A stretch of DNA of 57,758 nt. Origin: Frankia alni (GTDB lineage: Bacteria > Actinomycetota > Actinomycetes > Frankiales > Frankiaceae). Within the stretch, counting starts at the first letter, position 1. Every line of letters begins with the position of its first letter. The stretch lies in contig JAMFSN010000133.1 of assembly GCA_026225295.1 (NCBI GenBank), positions 1-57,758 of the forward strand, written 5' to 3'. Under the pieces are notes generated by a model. It did no database searches and was not told the DNA's origin. It saw only the letters and a list, made by a program, of their open reading frames with translations. Positions 9,996-18,555 of the stretch are shown here, piece after piece. Position numbers and translations under genes: made by a program.

Positions 9996-10721
9996 TCAGA
10001 GGCCGGCCCGTCGGGCCAGCCGGGCGGTATCGAGCAGCGTCACGGTGCCGGTCGCGTGGGTGATCCAACCGCGGACGGTGAAGTCGGCCAGCGCCTTGTT
10101 CACCGTCTCCCGGGACGCCCCGACCAGGTGGGCCAGCTCGGACTGGGTCAGCTCGTGGTCGACCCGGACCCCCTGCGGGGTGGTCACACCGAACCGCTCG
10201 GCCAGGTCGAGCAGCGCCTTGGCCACCCGGCCGGGCACGTCGACAAAGACGAGATCGCCGATGACCGCGTTGGTCCGGCGCAGCCGCCGGCCCAGCACCT
10301 GCAGCAGCCGGCGGGCGATCACCGGCCGGGTCTCGGCCCAGCCCAGCAGGGCTTCGCCGGGCAGTTCAGCGAGCCGCGCGTCGGTCAGGGCGACCGCGGT
10401 CGAGGTCCGGGGACCCGGGTCGAACACGCTCAACTCGCCGAACATGTCCGGCGGACCGAGCACCGCGATGGTGGCCGTCTGGCTGCCCGGGCCGGACCGG
10501 GACAGCGCGACCCGGCCGTCGATCACGACATAGAGCGACCCACCCGGGTCGTCCCCCTGCCGGAAGATCTCCGTGTGCGGTCGGGCTGTGACGACCCGGA
10601 ACTTGCCCAGCAGTGCGCCCACGTCGCCATCGTCGACGCCCCGGAAAATCTGGGCCCGACGGACGGTTTTGATGTCGACGTCGCCCAGCGCGAAAGTCGG
10701 CGTGGTCTCTCCCTGTCTCAC
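9996..10721 (-). CDS. Crp/Fnr-family regulator, GlxR-like
   Basis: 241 aa with a GTG start and AGGAG six bases before it. The N-terminal cyclic-nucleotide-binding domain runs to about residue 130 and contains FGELSVFDPGPRTSTAVALT. Here the Gly-Glu-Leu and Arg-Thr pair correspond to the cAMP phosphate-binding residues. A long dimer helix follows, then a winged helix-turn-helix (TQSELAHLVGASRETVNKALADF) carrying the Crp recognition pattern R-E-x-x-x-K. It resembles actinobacterial GlxR/Crp, a cAMP-dependent global regulator. A near-consensus Crp operator lies about 250 bases upstream, consistent with autoregulation. Confidence 0.9.
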   Translation of the reverse strand: MRQGETTPTFALGDVDIKTVRRAQIFRGVDDGDVGALLGKFRVVTARPHTEIFRQGDDPGGSLYVVIDGRVALSRSGPGSQTATIAVLGPPDMFGELSVFDPGPRTSTAVALTDARLAELPGEALLGWAETRPVIARRLLQVLGRRLRRTNAVIGDLVFVDVPGRVAKALLDLAERFGVTTPQGVRVDHELTQSELAHLVGASRETVNKALADFTVRGWITHATGTVTLLDTARLARRAGL

Positions 10722-11122
10722 CTGTACTCCTAGAGGGCCGGCCGCGACGCGATCGACGCGGACCCACCCGATCGCGTCGGCGACCTGGTGGGCTGTTCGT
10801 CAATCGCACCGCCGGAGGCCCATATCCCCGGTTGTTCGTGGGACGCCCCAGGCCTCCCGAACGCCGAGTCTTTCACCGCATGGAGAGCTGGGCCACTGGC
10901 AGGCCCGCCCGACCCGACCCTCGCAACCCGCTTCATTCGTATCATTCAGGATAAATATTGCTCGAAAACGTGACCTAGGTCACATTATGTGGAGCCTGAA
11001 AGGCGCCTTCCGGAGTCGTTCCGCGCCCGCTGAGGCACCGACGGCCGACCCGGAGGCCACCGATCGAGGCCGTCCGGCGGCTACCCGGCGGCCGCGATCG
11101 CCCGGGCCGGCCCGGCGCGGCC
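10722..11122. other. Upstream region of the Crp-family gene
   Basis: About 400 bases without a convincing gene. It holds the Crp-type operator at 10969 and a short AT-rich stretch (TTCATTCGTATCATTCAGG, about 10931-10949), the only such stretch nearby and a plausible promoter region. The part near 11000-11120 is the 3' flank of the mutase gene. Confidence 0.5.
10969..10984. promoter_or_regulatory. Crp/GlxR operator
   Basis: CGTGACCTAGGTCACA matches TGTGAnnTAnnTCACA at all but the first specified base, and its inner 14 bases are a perfect palindrome. The nearest downstream start on the minus strand is the Crp-family gene itself. No plus-strand gene begins nearby. Confidence 0.7.
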
Positions 11123-12853
11123 TCAGAACCGCGGCACCTCCTGGTACGAGCCCCAGACGTCCTTGAGCGCCCCGCAGATCTCGCCCAACGTGGCCTCGGC
11201 CCGGCAGGCGGCCAGGATCGGCGGCACCAGGTTCCCGGTCCCCCTCGCCGTGGCGACCACTGCCTCCAGCGTCGCGGCGACGGTCGCGGCGTCCCGGTCC
11301 CGCCGCCGACGTTCGAGGACGGCGCGCTGGTCCCGTTCGACCTCGTGGCTGACCCGCATGATCTCCAGCGCGTCGCCCCGCCCGTCGTCGGCGTGGACGT
11401 TGACCCCCACCACCTGCTTCTCGCCCTTCTCGAGGGCCTGCTGGTAGGTGAACGCGGCCTCGGCGGTCTCGCTCTGGAACCAGCCCGCCTCGATCCCGGC
11501 CAACAGCCCGGACGTCATCGAACCGTCCGAACCCCGATCGCGGATCCGGGCGAAGACCGCCTCCGCCTCCGCCTCCAGCCGGTCGGTGAGCGCTTCGAGA
11601 TACCAGGAGCCGCCGAGGGGATCGGCGACGTTCGTGACGCCGGTCTCGGCCATGATCACCTGCTGGGTCCGCAGCGCGATCTGGGCCGCCCGCTCCGAGG
11701 GCAGCGCCAACACCTCGTCCAACGCGTTGGTGTGCAACGAGTTCGTCCCGCCCAGGACCGCGGCGAGCGCCTCGATGGCGGTGCGGACCACGTTGTTGTC
11801 GGGCTGCTGGGCGGTCAGGCTGACCCCGGCCGTCTGGGTGTGGAACCGCAGCCCCTGGGCCCGGTCGGTCGTCGCGCCGTAGACGTCGCGCAGCCACCGG
11901 GCCCAGATCCGCCGGGCCGCCCGGAACTTGGCGATCTCCTCGAAGAAGTCGATCTGGGCATCGAAGAAGAACGACAGTCCCGGGGCGAAAACGTCCACGT
12001 CCAGCCCCCGGGACAGCCCCAGCTCGACGTAGCCGAAGCCGTCGGCGAGGGTGAAGGCCAGCTCCTGCGCGGCCGTCGAACCGGCCTCGCGGATGTGGTA
12101 GCCGGAGACCGACAGCGGCTTGTACCGGGGAATCTCGGCGACGCAGTACTCCATCAGGTCGCCGATCAGCCGGAGGTGCGGCTCGGGGCCGAACAGCCAC
12201 TCCTTCTGGGCGATGTACTCCTTGAAGATGTCGGTCTGGAGCGTGCCGTCCAGGACGCCGAGGTCGGCCCCCTGCCGCTCGGCGGCGACCAGGTACATGC
12301 AGAAGATCGGGATCGCCGGCCCGCTGATCGTCATCGAGGTGGTGATCCCGGCCAGTGGAATGCCGGCGAACAGCAGCTCCAGGTCGGCGGCCGAGTCGAT
12401 GGCCACGCCGCAGTGCCCGACCTCGCCCTCGCTGCGCGGGTCGTCGGAATCGCGCCCCATCAGGGTCGGCATGTCGAACGCGACCGACAGCCCGTTCCCC
12501 CCGGCGGCCAGGATCGCGCGGTAGCGCTCGTTGGTCTGGTCGGCGTTGCCGAACCCGGCGAACTGGCGGATGGTCCACGGCTTGCCGCGGTAGCCGGTGG
12601 CGTGCCGGCCCCGGGTGAAGGGGAACTCCCCCGGCCAGCCGATCCGCTCGAAGTCAGCCACCGTGTCGCCGGGCGCCGGGCCGTAGGCGGCCTGGACCTC
12701 ATCGCCGGACAACGTGGTGAAATCCGCGTCGCGGACCCGGCCGGCGGCCTGGGCCTCGTCGTACCGGGCCTGCCAGCGGGCCCGGGCGCCCGGCCCGGGG
12801 TCGTCCGGCCCGGGGTCGCCGGAGGGCGGTTCCGTCATCGAGCGTTCCGTCAT
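11123..12853 (-). CDS. icmA: Isobutyryl-CoA mutase-type large subunit (acyl-CoA mutase)
   Basis: 576 aa from ATG 12853 (GGAGG eight bases upstream), close to known IcmA length. It has the TIM-barrel acyl-CoA mutase domain only; the C-terminal B12-binding domain is absent, so a separate small subunit is required. Landmarks are KPWTIRQFAGFG, GTLQTDIFKEYIAQ and the catalytic His in SGYHIREAG. In methylmalonyl-CoA mutase the substrate-specificity positions are Tyr (TIRQY) and Arg (MVR). Here they are Phe and Gln, the pair known for isobutyryl-CoA mutase. It should therefore interconvert isobutyryl- and n-butyryl-CoA with adenosylcobalamin. No small subunit or MeaB-type chaperone gene lies in the window. 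It follows the helicase gene by 59 bases and may share its transcript. Confidence 0.83.
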   Translation of the reverse strand: MTERSMTEPPSGDPGPDDPGPGARARWQARYDEAQAAGRVRDADFTTLSGDEVQAAYGPAPGDTVADFERIGWPGEFPFTRGRHATGYRGKPWTIRQFAGFGNADQTNERYRAILAAGGNGLSVAFDMPTLMGRDSDDPRSEGEVGHCGVAIDSAADLELLFAGIPLAGITTSMTISGPAIPIFCMYLVAAERQGADLGVLDGTLQTDIFKEYIAQKEWLFGPEPHLRLIGDLMEYCVAEIPRYKPLSVSGYHIREAGSTAAQELAFTLADGFGYVELGLSRGLDVDVFAPGLSFFFDAQIDFFEEIAKFRAARRIWARWLRDVYGATTDRAQGLRFHTQTAGVSLTAQQPDNNVVRTAIEALAAVLGGTNSLHTNALDEVLALPSERAAQIALRTQQVIMAETGVTNVADPLGGSWYLEALTDRLEAEAEAVFARIRDRGSDGSMTSGLLAGIEAGWFQSETAEAAFTYQQALEKGEKQVVGVNVHADDGRGDALEIMRVSHEVERDQRAVLERRRRDRDAATVAATLEAVVATARGTGNLVPPILAACRAEATLGEICGALKDVWGSYQEVPRF

Positions 12854-12912
12854 CGAGCGCACCTCCGGTCCGACCCGGGCACCGGCCCCAACGGTACGTC
12901 CAGCGGCGGCGG

Positions 12913-15327
12913 TCAGCCCGGGGTGAGGCGGGCCAGCGCGCCCGGGACCGGCCCCGGGCACAGGACCAGGAGGCGGTTGGTGGTCCGGGTCAGGGCGACG
13001 TAGAGGTCGTTGCCGCCGCGCGGGCCGGAGGCCAGCACCGCCGCCGGGTCGACCAGGACGACGGCGTCGAACTCCAACCCCTTGCCGGCGGCCACGGGTA
13101 GGACAACCACCTCGGCGCCCGGTTCGGGGGCGGCCGCGGGGGCCACCCGGCCCGGCAGGGCACCGGCCAGCGCGGCGCGCAGGGCGTCGGCGGACCGCCC
13201 GTCGGGGGCGAGCACCGCGATCTGCCCGTCGCCGAGCGCCGCCCGTTCGTCCCGCACCGCCGTCAGCACGGCCGGCGCCACCGGGCGGTCGGCCGGCACC
13301 GGGCGCACCCGGGCCGGCACCCCGGCCGTCCGGATCGCGCGCGGGGGCACCAACGACGGGTCGACGCGCTCGAGCACGTCCCCCGCGATCGTCATCACCT
13401 CGGCCGGCGTCCGGTAGCCGATGGTCAGTTCCTCGACCCGCCACCGGCCGGGCGCAGTGTCCTCCAGGACCTCTTTCCAGGTCGACGGCGACCAGGCCCG
13501 CCCGGCCTGGGCCAGGTCGCCCACCACCGTCATCGACCGGCCCGGGCAGCGCCGGACCAGGCAGCGCCAGGCCATCGGGGACAGGTCCTGGGCCTCATCG
13601 ACCACCACGTGACCGAAGGCCCACTTCCGGTCCCCGGCCGCGTGATCGACGGCGTTCCCGACCCCGGACCGGTCGGCGCCGCCGTACCGGGCGGCCAGGG
13701 TGCCGGCGTCGACGAACCCGCCGCCGGCCGCGCCGACCCCGCCGAGCACCTCGGCGGCGTACCCCTCCTCGGCCCGTTCGCGGGCCGCCGCCCGGTCGGC
13801 GGCCCGCCGACCCCACGGATCGGTCTCCCCCAGCAGTTCGGCCGCCTCGTCCAGCAGCGGCACGTCAGCCGGGGTCCAGGGCGAGCCGGCCGGCCGGGCC
13901 AGCAGGTGCCGCTCCCGCGGGGAGAGGCCCCCGCCGCCGTCCGCGTACAGCTGGGTGAGCAGTGCCTCGGCCGTCAGGTGCGGCCACAACCGGTTCACGG
14001 CCCAGCGGATGTCGGGGGTCCGGATGAGGTCGCGCAGCAGGCCGTCCCGTTCGCCGCGGTCGAGCTCCGACCACAGCCCGACCTCGATGACCTGCTGGGA
14101 CAGGTGGGTCAGGACGGTCCGGACGAAGATGTTGCGGGCCTGGTTGTGGGGCCGGCGGGACGCGCGGGCCCGGCGTCGGGCGTCGTGGCAGACCCCGCGC
14201 GGCAGGCGCAGCGGCTGACCCTCGTACGGAAGGGTCAGATCCCGGCGCGGGACCCGCTGGCGCTCGGTGACGGCCGCCGCGATCACGCCGGCCATCCGCC
14301 GGCCGCCCTTGACCGCCGCGACCTCCTCGGCCTCGGTCCCGGTCGCCTCGATGCCCGGGACCAGCTCGGCCACCGTGCGCAGGACGACCGAGGTCTCCCC
14401 CAGCGACGGGAGGACCTGCTCGACGTAGCGCAGGAACGCGTTCGACGGCCCGACCAGGAGCACGCCCGACGATGCGAGCCGTTCAGCGTGCGTGTAGAGC
14501 AGGTAGGCGGCCCGGTGCAGGGCCACCGCGGTCTTGCCGGTACCCGGGCCACCCGCGACCACCAGGACGCCCCGGGCGTCGGCCCGCACGATGCGGTCCT
14601 GCTCGGCCTGCAAGGTCGCGACGACGTCGCGCATCCGGCCGGTCCGGGCCTCGGCCAGCGCCGCCAGCAGGGCGGCTTCGCCGGTCAGTTCCTCCCGCTC
14701 GCCGACGGCGAGGGTGGTCAGATCGAAGATCTCATCGTCGAACCCGGTGAGCCGGCGGCCCCGGGTCCGCAGGTGCCGGCGCCGGCGGACCCCCATCGGG
14801 CTGGCCGCGGTGGCCCGGTAGAACGGTTCGGCGGCCGGCGCCCGCCAGTCGACCAGCAGGATGCGCTGGTCGGTGCCGGACACCCCGATCCGGCCGATGT
14901 GGACCGGCTCGGAGCGGGCCCCGCCCGGGCGGTCAGTCCCCTCGGGTGGCCGGTCGGGGTGACTCTCGGAGTGACCGTCGGGGTCGGCCTCGGCGCCGGG
15001 GGCGAGGTCGAGCCGACCGAAGCACAACCCCTCCTCGACGGCATCCAGCCGGGCCAGGCGCTGGGCGAACGTGGCGGCGAAGACATCGCGTTCGGTGCGG
15101 GCCTGCGGCGATCCACCGGCCCGGCCGAGCAAGGTCGCGTCGAGCTGGGCCCGCGCGTCCGACCGCAGGCCGTCCAACCGGCGGTAGAGCGCGTCCAGGT
15201 ACGCCTGCTCGTCCCGGTTGCGGTCGGCGCTGTCCGCGCCGCCCGGGGCCGACGACCCGGGGTCGGCCGGGACGATCAGGTCGCTGGCGCCGCCGTCGCG
15301 GCCGGACGTCGACACCGGAAGGGTCAT
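12913..15327 (-). CDS. HelD/HelR-type UvrD-like helicase
   Basis: 804 aa. It is a superfamily-1 ATPase with an N-terminal helical arm (residues about 35-120), Walker A GGPGTGKTAVALHR near 255, Walker B/motif II VVVDEAQDLSPMAW near 590, and C-terminal motifs GKGLEFDAVVLVDP and LYVALTRTTNRLLVL. The layout (VDWRAPAAEPFYRA before the P-loop, and a large insertion between motifs) matches HelD/HelR proteins, which remove RNA polymerase from DNA and in actinobacteria can protect it from rifamycins. Whether this copy confers resistance cannot be told. Its ATG overlaps the stop of the upstream hydrolase gene by 4 bases, implying translational coupling. Confidence 0.85.
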   Translation of the reverse strand: MTLPVSTSGRDGGASDLIVPADPGSSAPGGADSADRNRDEQAYLDALYRRLDGLRSDARAQLDATLLGRAGGSPQARTERDVFAATFAQRLARLDAVEEGLCFGRLDLAPGAEADPDGHSESHPDRPPEGTDRPGGARSEPVHIGRIGVSGTDQRILLVDWRAPAAEPFYRATAASPMGVRRRRHLRTRGRRLTGFDDEIFDLTTLAVGEREELTGEAALLAALAEARTGRMRDVVATLQAEQDRIVRADARGVLVVAGGPGTGKTAVALHRAAYLLYTHAERLASSGVLLVGPSNAFLRYVEQVLPSLGETSVVLRTVAELVPGIEATGTEAEEVAAVKGGRRMAGVIAAAVTERQRVPRRDLTLPYEGQPLRLPRGVCHDARRRARASRRPHNQARNIFVRTVLTHLSQQVIEVGLWSELDRGERDGLLRDLIRTPDIRWAVNRLWPHLTAEALLTQLYADGGGGLSPRERHLLARPAGSPWTPADVPLLDEAAELLGETDPWGRRAADRAAARERAEEGYAAEVLGGVGAAGGGFVDAGTLAARYGGADRSGVGNAVDHAAGDRKWAFGHVVVDEAQDLSPMAWRCLVRRCPGRSMTVVGDLAQAGRAWSPSTWKEVLEDTAPGRWRVEELTIGYRTPAEVMTIAGDVLERVDPSLVPPRAIRTAGVPARVRPVPADRPVAPAVLTAVRDERAALGDGQIAVLAPDGRSADALRAALAGALPGRVAPAAAPEPGAEVVVLPVAAGKGLEFDAVVLVDPAAVLASGPRGGNDLYVALTRTTNRLLVLCPGPVPGALARLTPG

Positions 15328-16127
15328 GCCGATGACGCCTGGTCGGCCGGTCGCTCATCGAGCGCGGTCAGAAAGCGGGTCAGCTGCGCGACCAGACCGG
15401 CCGCGTGGACCCGCGGAATGTGGTGACCGGTCCCGGACACCTCGATCAGTTCGCTGTCGGCCAACGCGGCCCGCAGGGCGTGGGAGGTCCGCATCGGCAC
15501 CACGGCGTCGGCCGGGTCGGCGATGATCAGAGCCGGGGCGCTGACCGCGCCCAACTGCCCGACCAGCGCCGGCAGTTCGGCGACCAGGGCCCGCTGCTCG
15601 ACCAGGAAGCTGCGCCAGACGTGCCCGTGGTCGGCCCGGGTGCGGCCCCAGATCTGCAGGCTCACGTGTTCGTCGGGCGGGACCGGCCGGGCGGCCCGTC
15701 GCTCGACCCGGGCCAGCCGGGCCCGGGCGTACGGGGCCGTGGCCGCGAAGGCGACGACCGCCGCGATCTCCCCCGCCACCGGGGCGGCCAGGAGGTGATC
15801 GACCGGGGTCAGGCACTCCGGCCCGACGCTGGCCGCCAGGACCAGCGCCTCGACCCGCTCCGGGGCGAGCGCCGCGGTGGCCAGCGCCACCCCGCCGCCG
15901 AACGAATGGCCGACCAGCACCGCCCGCTTCGTGCCGCGGGCGTCCATCCCGGCCAGGACGGTCCGGGCGTTGGCCTCAAGACCGCCGGCCGGCTCACCGC
16001 TGCCGCCGTAGCCGGGGCGGTCGGCCGCGACCGCGCGGATCCCGCCCGGGAGCTGCTCCAGTACGCCCGACCAGTCGGCCCGGGAGCCCGGTTGGCCGTG
16101 CAGGAGGACTAGTTCGCGATCACGCAT
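15324..16127 (-). CDS. Alpha/beta hydrolase
   Basis: 267 aa from ATG 16127 (MRDRELVLLHGQPG). A frame extends to 16202, but the family fold begins at this Met. The oxyanion HGQPGS, the nucleophile elbow VLVGHSFGGG (Ser near 74), the acid IADPADAVVP and the His in GTGHHIPR complete a canonical triad. The substrate is not predictable. It overlaps the helicase start (ATGA). Confidence 0.88.
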   Translation of the reverse strand: MRDRELVLLHGQPGSRADWSGVLEQLPGGIRAVAADRPGYGGSGEPAGGLEANARTVLAGMDARGTKRAVLVGHSFGGGVALATAALAPERVEALVLAASVGPECLTPVDHLLAAPVAGEIAAVVAFAATAPYARARLARVERRAARPVPPDEHVSLQIWGRTRADHGHVWRSFLVEQRALVAELPALVGQLGAVSAPALIIADPADAVVPMRTSHALRAALADSELIEVSGTGHHIPRVHAAGLVAQLTRFLTALDERPADQASSA

Positions 16128-16237
16128 GGGGATACGAAAATACGCCTTCGGTGGGCCGGCAATTTTCGGCCCGGGTTCGCGGGCCGCATCGAAAGGCAAC
16201 ACGCCGGCCCGGCCGTCGGATTCCCCACCCCGGCCGG

Positions 16238-16309
16238 GCCGGGGACGCGGGCCGTCCCCGGGCGGGGACGCGGGCCGTCCCGGACCGGGCGGGGACGCGG
16301 GCGGTCAGG
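16238..16309. repeat. Three GC-rich repeats, each a short hairpin
   Basis: GCGGGGACGCGGGCCGTCCC-type units begin near 16238, 16262 and 16289; the first two contain pairing GGGAC/GTCCC arms. They lie just after the histidine phosphatase stop and could act as stacked terminators. Confidence 0.55.
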
Positions 16310-16937
16310 CCGGGACGTGGTTCCAGAGCGCCAGCGCCGGAATGGCGTGCTCGGCGCCCAGGATGCTGACCGAACCGGCCGACAGGATCAGGTGCGCCCC
16401 GACCGACGGAGAGAGCTCGAGCCACCCGGCCGCGAGGACCCTCAGCAGGTGGCCGTGGGCAACCATCACGACGTCCCCGCCGGCGGCCAGCACCGGGCGG
16501 GCCCGGTCGATCGCCGCGCCGGCCCGCCGGGCGACCTGTTCGATCGTCTCGCCCGGGGTCGCCCCGGGCACCACCCCGTCGGCCCAGACCGTCCACGGCT
16601 TGCCGAGGTCGGCGCTGATCTCGGCGGTCGTCCGACCTTCGTAGCCGCCGTAGTCCCACTCGGTGAGATCGCCGACGACCTGCGGGTCGTCGACCAGGCC
16701 GGCCAGCTGGGCGGTCCGCCGGGCCCGCTGCCGGGGACTGACCATCACCAGGGCCGGCCGCCGCCGGGTCCCCAGGAAGGCGCCGACCCGGCGGGCCTGC
16801 GCCTCGCCCTCGGCCGTCAACGGGACGTCGGTCACTCCGGTGTGCCGTCCGGAGACGCTCCACTCGGTCTGGCCGTGCCGCAGCAGGATCAGTTCGCCGG
16901 CCCGCACCTCATCGGCCACCCGCACCTCATCGGCCAT
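16305..16937 (-). CDS. Histidine phosphatase (phosphoglycerate mutase-like)
   Basis: 210 aa from ATG 16937 (GGAGGGCAGG upstream). The catalytic motif is LLRHGQTEWS near residues 17-26. The second active-site His is in MVAHGHLLR near 155, with conserved Arg (SPRQRARRTAQL) and Glu (LTEWDYGGYEG) between them. This is a branch-1 phosphatase rather than a glycolytic mutase. The start lies inside the 3' end of the PAP2 gene, so the two are coupled. The first 13 codons contain a near-perfect tandem duplication (MADEVR VADEVR). Confidence 0.85.
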   Translation of the reverse strand: MADEVRVADEVRAGELILLRHGQTEWSVSGRHTGVTDVPLTAEGEAQARRVGAFLGTRRRPALVMVSPRQRARRTAQLAGLVDDPQVVGDLTEWDYGGYEGRTTAEISADLGKPWTVWADGVVPGATPGETIEQVARRAGAAIDRARPVLAAGGDVVMVAHGHLLRVLAAGWLELSPSVGAHLILSAGSVSILGAEHAIPALALWNHVPA

Positions 16938-17625
16938 GGGATTCCACCTGCCCTCCGGTCTGGTTCGGGGTCGCGGGCCCGGTCCCGGTCGGTCCGGTAG
17001 TCGGTCCGGGACGGATCGCGGTCCCGGTCCGGACCACGGCCGCGACGAGCCCGCCGAGGACCACAATGCCGTACGCCCAGCCGGCGGCCACGTCACTGGG
17101 CCAGTGCACGCCCAGCGCGACCCGGCTGGCCCCGACCGCCACCGCGATCAGGCCCCACCCGACCGCCGCGCCGACCAGCACCCCGCGACGGCCCGGCCGC
17201 CCCGCCGCGACCACGACGAGCAGGGCCAGCAGCCCGTAGGCGACGGTCGCGTTCGCGGTGTGGCCGGACGGGAACGAGTCCCCGCCGGCGGCGGTCAGCC
17301 AGTCGGCCCGGGGCGGTCGGGGCCGGCCGATCGCCGCGCACAGCAGCGTCCGGGCGTACGCGCTGAGGGCCACGACAACCGGCAGGACCGCCACCACCAC
17401 CGGCCGCACCCGGCGGACCACCGCCAGCCCGCCCGCGGCGACGGTCACGACGACCGCCGCCACCCCGACCGAGCCGAACGTGGTCACCAGCCGGGCGGCG
17501 CCGGACCAGCTCCCGGACCGGTGGCGCGCGAGCCACCCGTGCGGGGCGCCGTCCCCCGGCAGCGGACCGCCGCCGTTGACGAAAACGGCGCCCGTCACGG
17601 CCATGAAGACCGCCGCCGCGACCAC
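16927..17625 (-). CDS. PAP2-family membrane phosphatase
   Basis: About 230 aa with several membrane helices. The PAP2 motifs are all present: IGRPRP (C1), SFPSGHTANA (C2) and SRVALGVHWPSDVAAG (C3, with catalytic His and supporting Asp). Substrates of such enzymes include undecaprenyl pyrophosphate and phosphatidic acid. The 5' end is uncertain: the coding pattern continues to about 17670, but no ATG or GTG is found there. The GTG at 17625 truncates the first helix, and ATG 17604 truncates it further. It is divergent from uppP with about 100 bases between them and coupled to the downstream phosphatase. Confidence 0.78.
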   Translation of the reverse strand: MVAAAVFMAVTGAVFVNGGGPLPGDGAPHGWLARHRSGSWSGAARLVTTFGSVGVAAVVVTVAAGGLAVVRRVRPVVVAVLPVVVALSAYARTLLCAAIGRPRPPRADWLTAAGGDSFPSGHTANATVAYGLLALLVVVAAGRPGRRGVLVGAAVGWGLIAVAVGASRVALGVHWPSDVAAGWAYGIVVLGGLVAAVVRTGTAIRPGPTTGPTGTGPATPNQTGGQVESHGR

Positions 17626-17730
17626 CGCGACGACGAGCCCGCGGCGAAGCGCGGATCTCGATCCATATACCGTTGGCGGCGCGCCCCGGGGCTTCCTGCG
17701 GCCGAAGGTGGGGACTTCTCGGGGGTTAGG

Positions 17731-18555
17731 GTGAACATTGCTCAATCGGTGATCCTCGGCGTCGTCGAAGGCTTGACGGAGTTCCTGCCCGTTTCCTCGA
17801 CCGGCCACCTCACCATTGCCGAAGGGATCCTCGGCCTCAAGGTCGACGACAAGGCGGTCACCGCGTTCACCGCGGTGATCCAGTTCGGGGCGATCGTCGC
17901 CGTGCTGATCTATTTCCGGTCCGACATCATCCGGCTGCTCACCGCCCTCGGCCGGGGGCTGGTCAATCCCGAGGCCCGCAAGGATCCGAACTGGCACTTC
18001 GTGCTGTGCGTGCTGGCCGGTTCGGTCCCGATCGGGATCGTGGGGCTGGCCACCAAGAGCTTCGTCGAAGGCCCGCTGCGCAGTCTGTGGGTGGTCGGAG
18101 CGGCGCTGATCGCCTGGTCGGGGGTCATGGTCTTCGCCGAGCGGCACGCCCCGCAGGACCGCGGTGAATCCGAGACCACCCTGCGGGACGCGCTCACGAT
18201 CGGCGTGGTGCAGTGCGCCGCGCTGGTGCCGGGCGTGTCCCGGTCGGGGGCGACGATCAGCACCGGGCTGCTGCGCGGCCTCGACCGGGTGGCGGCCACC
18301 CGGCTGTCGTTCTTCCTGTCGATTCCCGCGCTGACCGCGGCCGGACTCATCGAGTTGCCCGACGCGACCGGCAAAGGCGTCGGGGTCACCCCCACCGTGG
18401 TCGGAACGCTGGTTTCCTTCGTGGTCGCCTACGCCACGATCGCCTGGCTGCTGCGTTTCGTGGCCGGGCACAGCATCGCCAAGTTCGTCCCGTACCGGGT
18501 CGTGCTGGGCGCGCTGGTGCTGTTCTCGATGACCGTCATCGCGGTGACGAACTGA
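17731..18555 (+). CDS. uppP: Undecaprenyl-diphosphatase
   Basis: 274 aa from a GTG preceded by GGGGGTTAGG. A polytopic membrane enzyme of the BacA/UppP family that recycles undecaprenyl pyrophosphate to the monophosphate for peptidoglycan synthesis; its gene also confers bacitracin resistance. Both family motifs are clear: GVVEGLTEFLPVSSTGHL at the N-terminus and VPGVSRSGATI near residue 170. Eight or so hydrophobic segments are seen. Its divergent neighbour is another possible lipid-pyrophosphate phosphatase. The stop overlaps the likely start of the MFS gene. Confidence 0.95.
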   Translation: MNIAQSVILGVVEGLTEFLPVSSTGHLTIAEGILGLKVDDKAVTAFTAVIQFGAIVAVLIYFRSDIIRLLTALGRGLVNPEARKDPNWHFVLCVLAGSVPIGIVGLATKSFVEGPLRSLWVVGAALIAWSGVMVFAERHAPQDRGESETTLRDALTIGVVQCAALVPGVSRSGATISTGLLRGLDRVAATRLSFFLSIPALTAAGLIELPDATGKGVGVTPTVVGTLVSFVVAYATIAWLLRFVAGHSIAKFVPYRVVLGALVLFSMTVIAVTN

